From Gynuella sunshinyii YC6258 (GTDB lineage: Bacteria > Pseudomonadota > Gammaproteobacteria > Pseudomonadales > Natronospirillaceae), in the NCBI RefSeq assembly GCF_000940805.1, contig NZ_CP007142.1:1278593-1342592 (forward strand): 64,000 bases of DNA. Direction: 5' to 3'. Under the pieces are notes generated by a model. That model was not told where the DNA came from. It worked only from the letters and a program-made list of their open reading frames with translations, and made no database searches. Positions within the stretch are counted from its first letter, which is position 1, and the number at the start of each line of letters is the position of its first letter. Both the position numbers and the translations under genes were made by a program. This document shows positions 63,266 through 64,000 of this stretch, piece by piece.

Positions 63266-63559
63266 TATATAATGAAAAACTGCTGTTGTGAGGTTCTTGC
63301 TCTATTTGTTTTTCATGCTTAATTAAGTTGTTTCGGATATGGGACTGTCGAGGTTGGCAGTTCTTTAGCCGGATGATTTATGCAGCTACCTGTAAAGTTC
63401 CCGGCTTTTTAATTGCTTGTAAACCGGATAGCGGTTTGGGATGCATTTTTGCTGGAAGTTTGTCCTCTGACATATTTTTTTTGCAACGACCCAGAGCGTT
63501 GGGTAGACCGCATGCAACGGCCTGATAAAAGCGTATTCAACTTCTGAGGAAATTGGCAC

Positions 63560-64000
63560 ATGATTAAGATCAAACCTTTCAAGTACTGGCATATTTCGCT
63601 GTTGCTGTTAAGCAGCGCGGCAATGCTCACAGGCTGTGGCAGTGAGGAAAAAAACGCAGCCGGCAGCGTCCAGGGAGGTCCGCCAGCTGTTGAGGTGGAG
63701 ACCATAACGGTCAGCACCCAGCCTCTCGATATCACCACCCGGTTATCCGGACGTACCAGTGCCTATCGGGTTGCAGAGGTCCGGCCTCAGGTGGAAGGTA
63801 TTGTACTAAAACGGCTGTTTGTTGAAGGCAGTACCGTAGAAAGCGGACAGGTGTTATACCAGATTGACCCAGTCCGCTATGAAGCAACTCTGGCCAATGC
63901 CGAAGCAGAACTGGCCAAGGCCCAGGCCAACCTGGTTTCGGCCAGACTGCAGGCAGAACGTTACCGTGGCCTGGTGGACCGCAAAATGGTCAGCCAGCAG
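63560..64000 (+). CDS. acrA: RND efflux membrane-fusion lipoprotein, 5' part
   Basis: 147 codons to the window edge. Signal with lipobox (SLLLLSSAAMLTGC), then the AcrA pattern VEVETITVSTQPLDITTRLS, AYRVAEVRPQVEGIVLKRLF and VESGQVLYQIDPVRYEATLA, followed by the helical hairpin (ANAEAELAKAQANLVSARLQ). The protein links an RND pump in the inner membrane with a TolC-type channel. GAGGAA lies eight bases before the ATG. The pump gene is expected beyond the window. Confidence 0.85.
   Translation, partial: MIKIKPFKYWHISLLLLSSAAMLTGCGSEEKNAAGSVQGGPPAVEVETITVSTQPLDITTRLSGRTSAYRVAEVRPQVEGIVLKRLFVEGSTVESGQVLYQIDPVRYEATLANAEAELAKAQANLVSARLQAERYRGLVDRKMVSQQ

Noticed and set aside
1-64000. tRNA or rRNA genes
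   Set aside because: No cloverleaf with a conserved TTCRANY arm or rRNA-like sequence was noticed on either strand; a tRNAscan-SE run would settle it.

Overview
The window looks like the chromosome of a marine-type gammaproteobacterium. Supporting signs are an RND efflux locus with an AcrR-like repressor, DbpA and topoisomerase III genes of gammaproteobacterial type, an Rhs toxin locus, RAYT/IS630/IS1380 debris and a large chromosomal integron. The genus cannot be fixed from the sequence alone; an Oceanospirillales-like bacterium is a reasonable guess. No rRNA, tRNA or CRISPR array was seen. The clear coding regions are of middling GC; the integron cassettes and 16.2-20 kb are visibly AT-richer.

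Layout. 1-4.3 kb: 3' part of a giant repeat adhesin with an exact 300-bp repeat period. 4.5-9.5 kb: a palindromic miniature element, then a decayed Rhs (YD-repeat) gene followed by a string of alternative toxin tips, each with a putative immunity gene. 9.6-14.2 kb: SymE-like toxin, DMT exporter, VOC protein, catB acetyltransferase and a frameshifted AraC regulator directly behind a MITE. 14.5-18 kb: two overlapping sulfotransferases and a glycine-amidinotransferase-like enzyme. 18.7-20 kb: zinc-ribbon protein and GNAT.

20.1-33.9 kb is a chromosomal integron. Some twenty cassettes, almost all read leftwards on the minus strand, are separated by attC-like sites (left core TAACGYC, right core TTGTTAG). 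The array starts at an attI core near 33.32 kb. The integrase gene lies just beyond, behind a perfect CTGT-N8-ACAG LexA box, but is cut after about 75 codons by an IS1380 transposase fragment, so the array is probably frozen. One small cassette occurs five times; comparing the copies suggests that it encodes a 51-residue protein too short for ordinary gene calling. Other cassettes encode an HAD-type phosphatase, a low-molecular-weight phosphatase-like pair, an S1 protein, GNAT, membrane and lipoproteins. A RAYT gene and IS remnants interrupt the distal part.

34.3-48.8 kb: an ArsR/ACT/monooxygenase operon, lipoprotein, chemoreceptor, XRE regulator divergent from a zinc-type dehydrogenase, AraC regulator divergent from a methyltransferase, a modular OmpA protein, a ParB-like protein, and a MarR/MFS pair that appears fused by a deletion. 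47.8-50.4 kb: an operon of a methyltransferase-ureidoglycolate-lyase-like fusion and a D-2-hydroxyacid dehydrogenase. 51.3-57.7 kb: a 1.67-kaa pseudokinase-ATPase-GAF-GGDEF signalling protein and a periplasmic CxxCH protein. 57.9-64 kb: dbpA, small secreted protein, topB, membrane protein, acrR-like and the start of acrA.

A roughly 150-bp MITE occurs three times (13.2, 43.1, 57.8 kb). Two copies end just upstream of a start codon.
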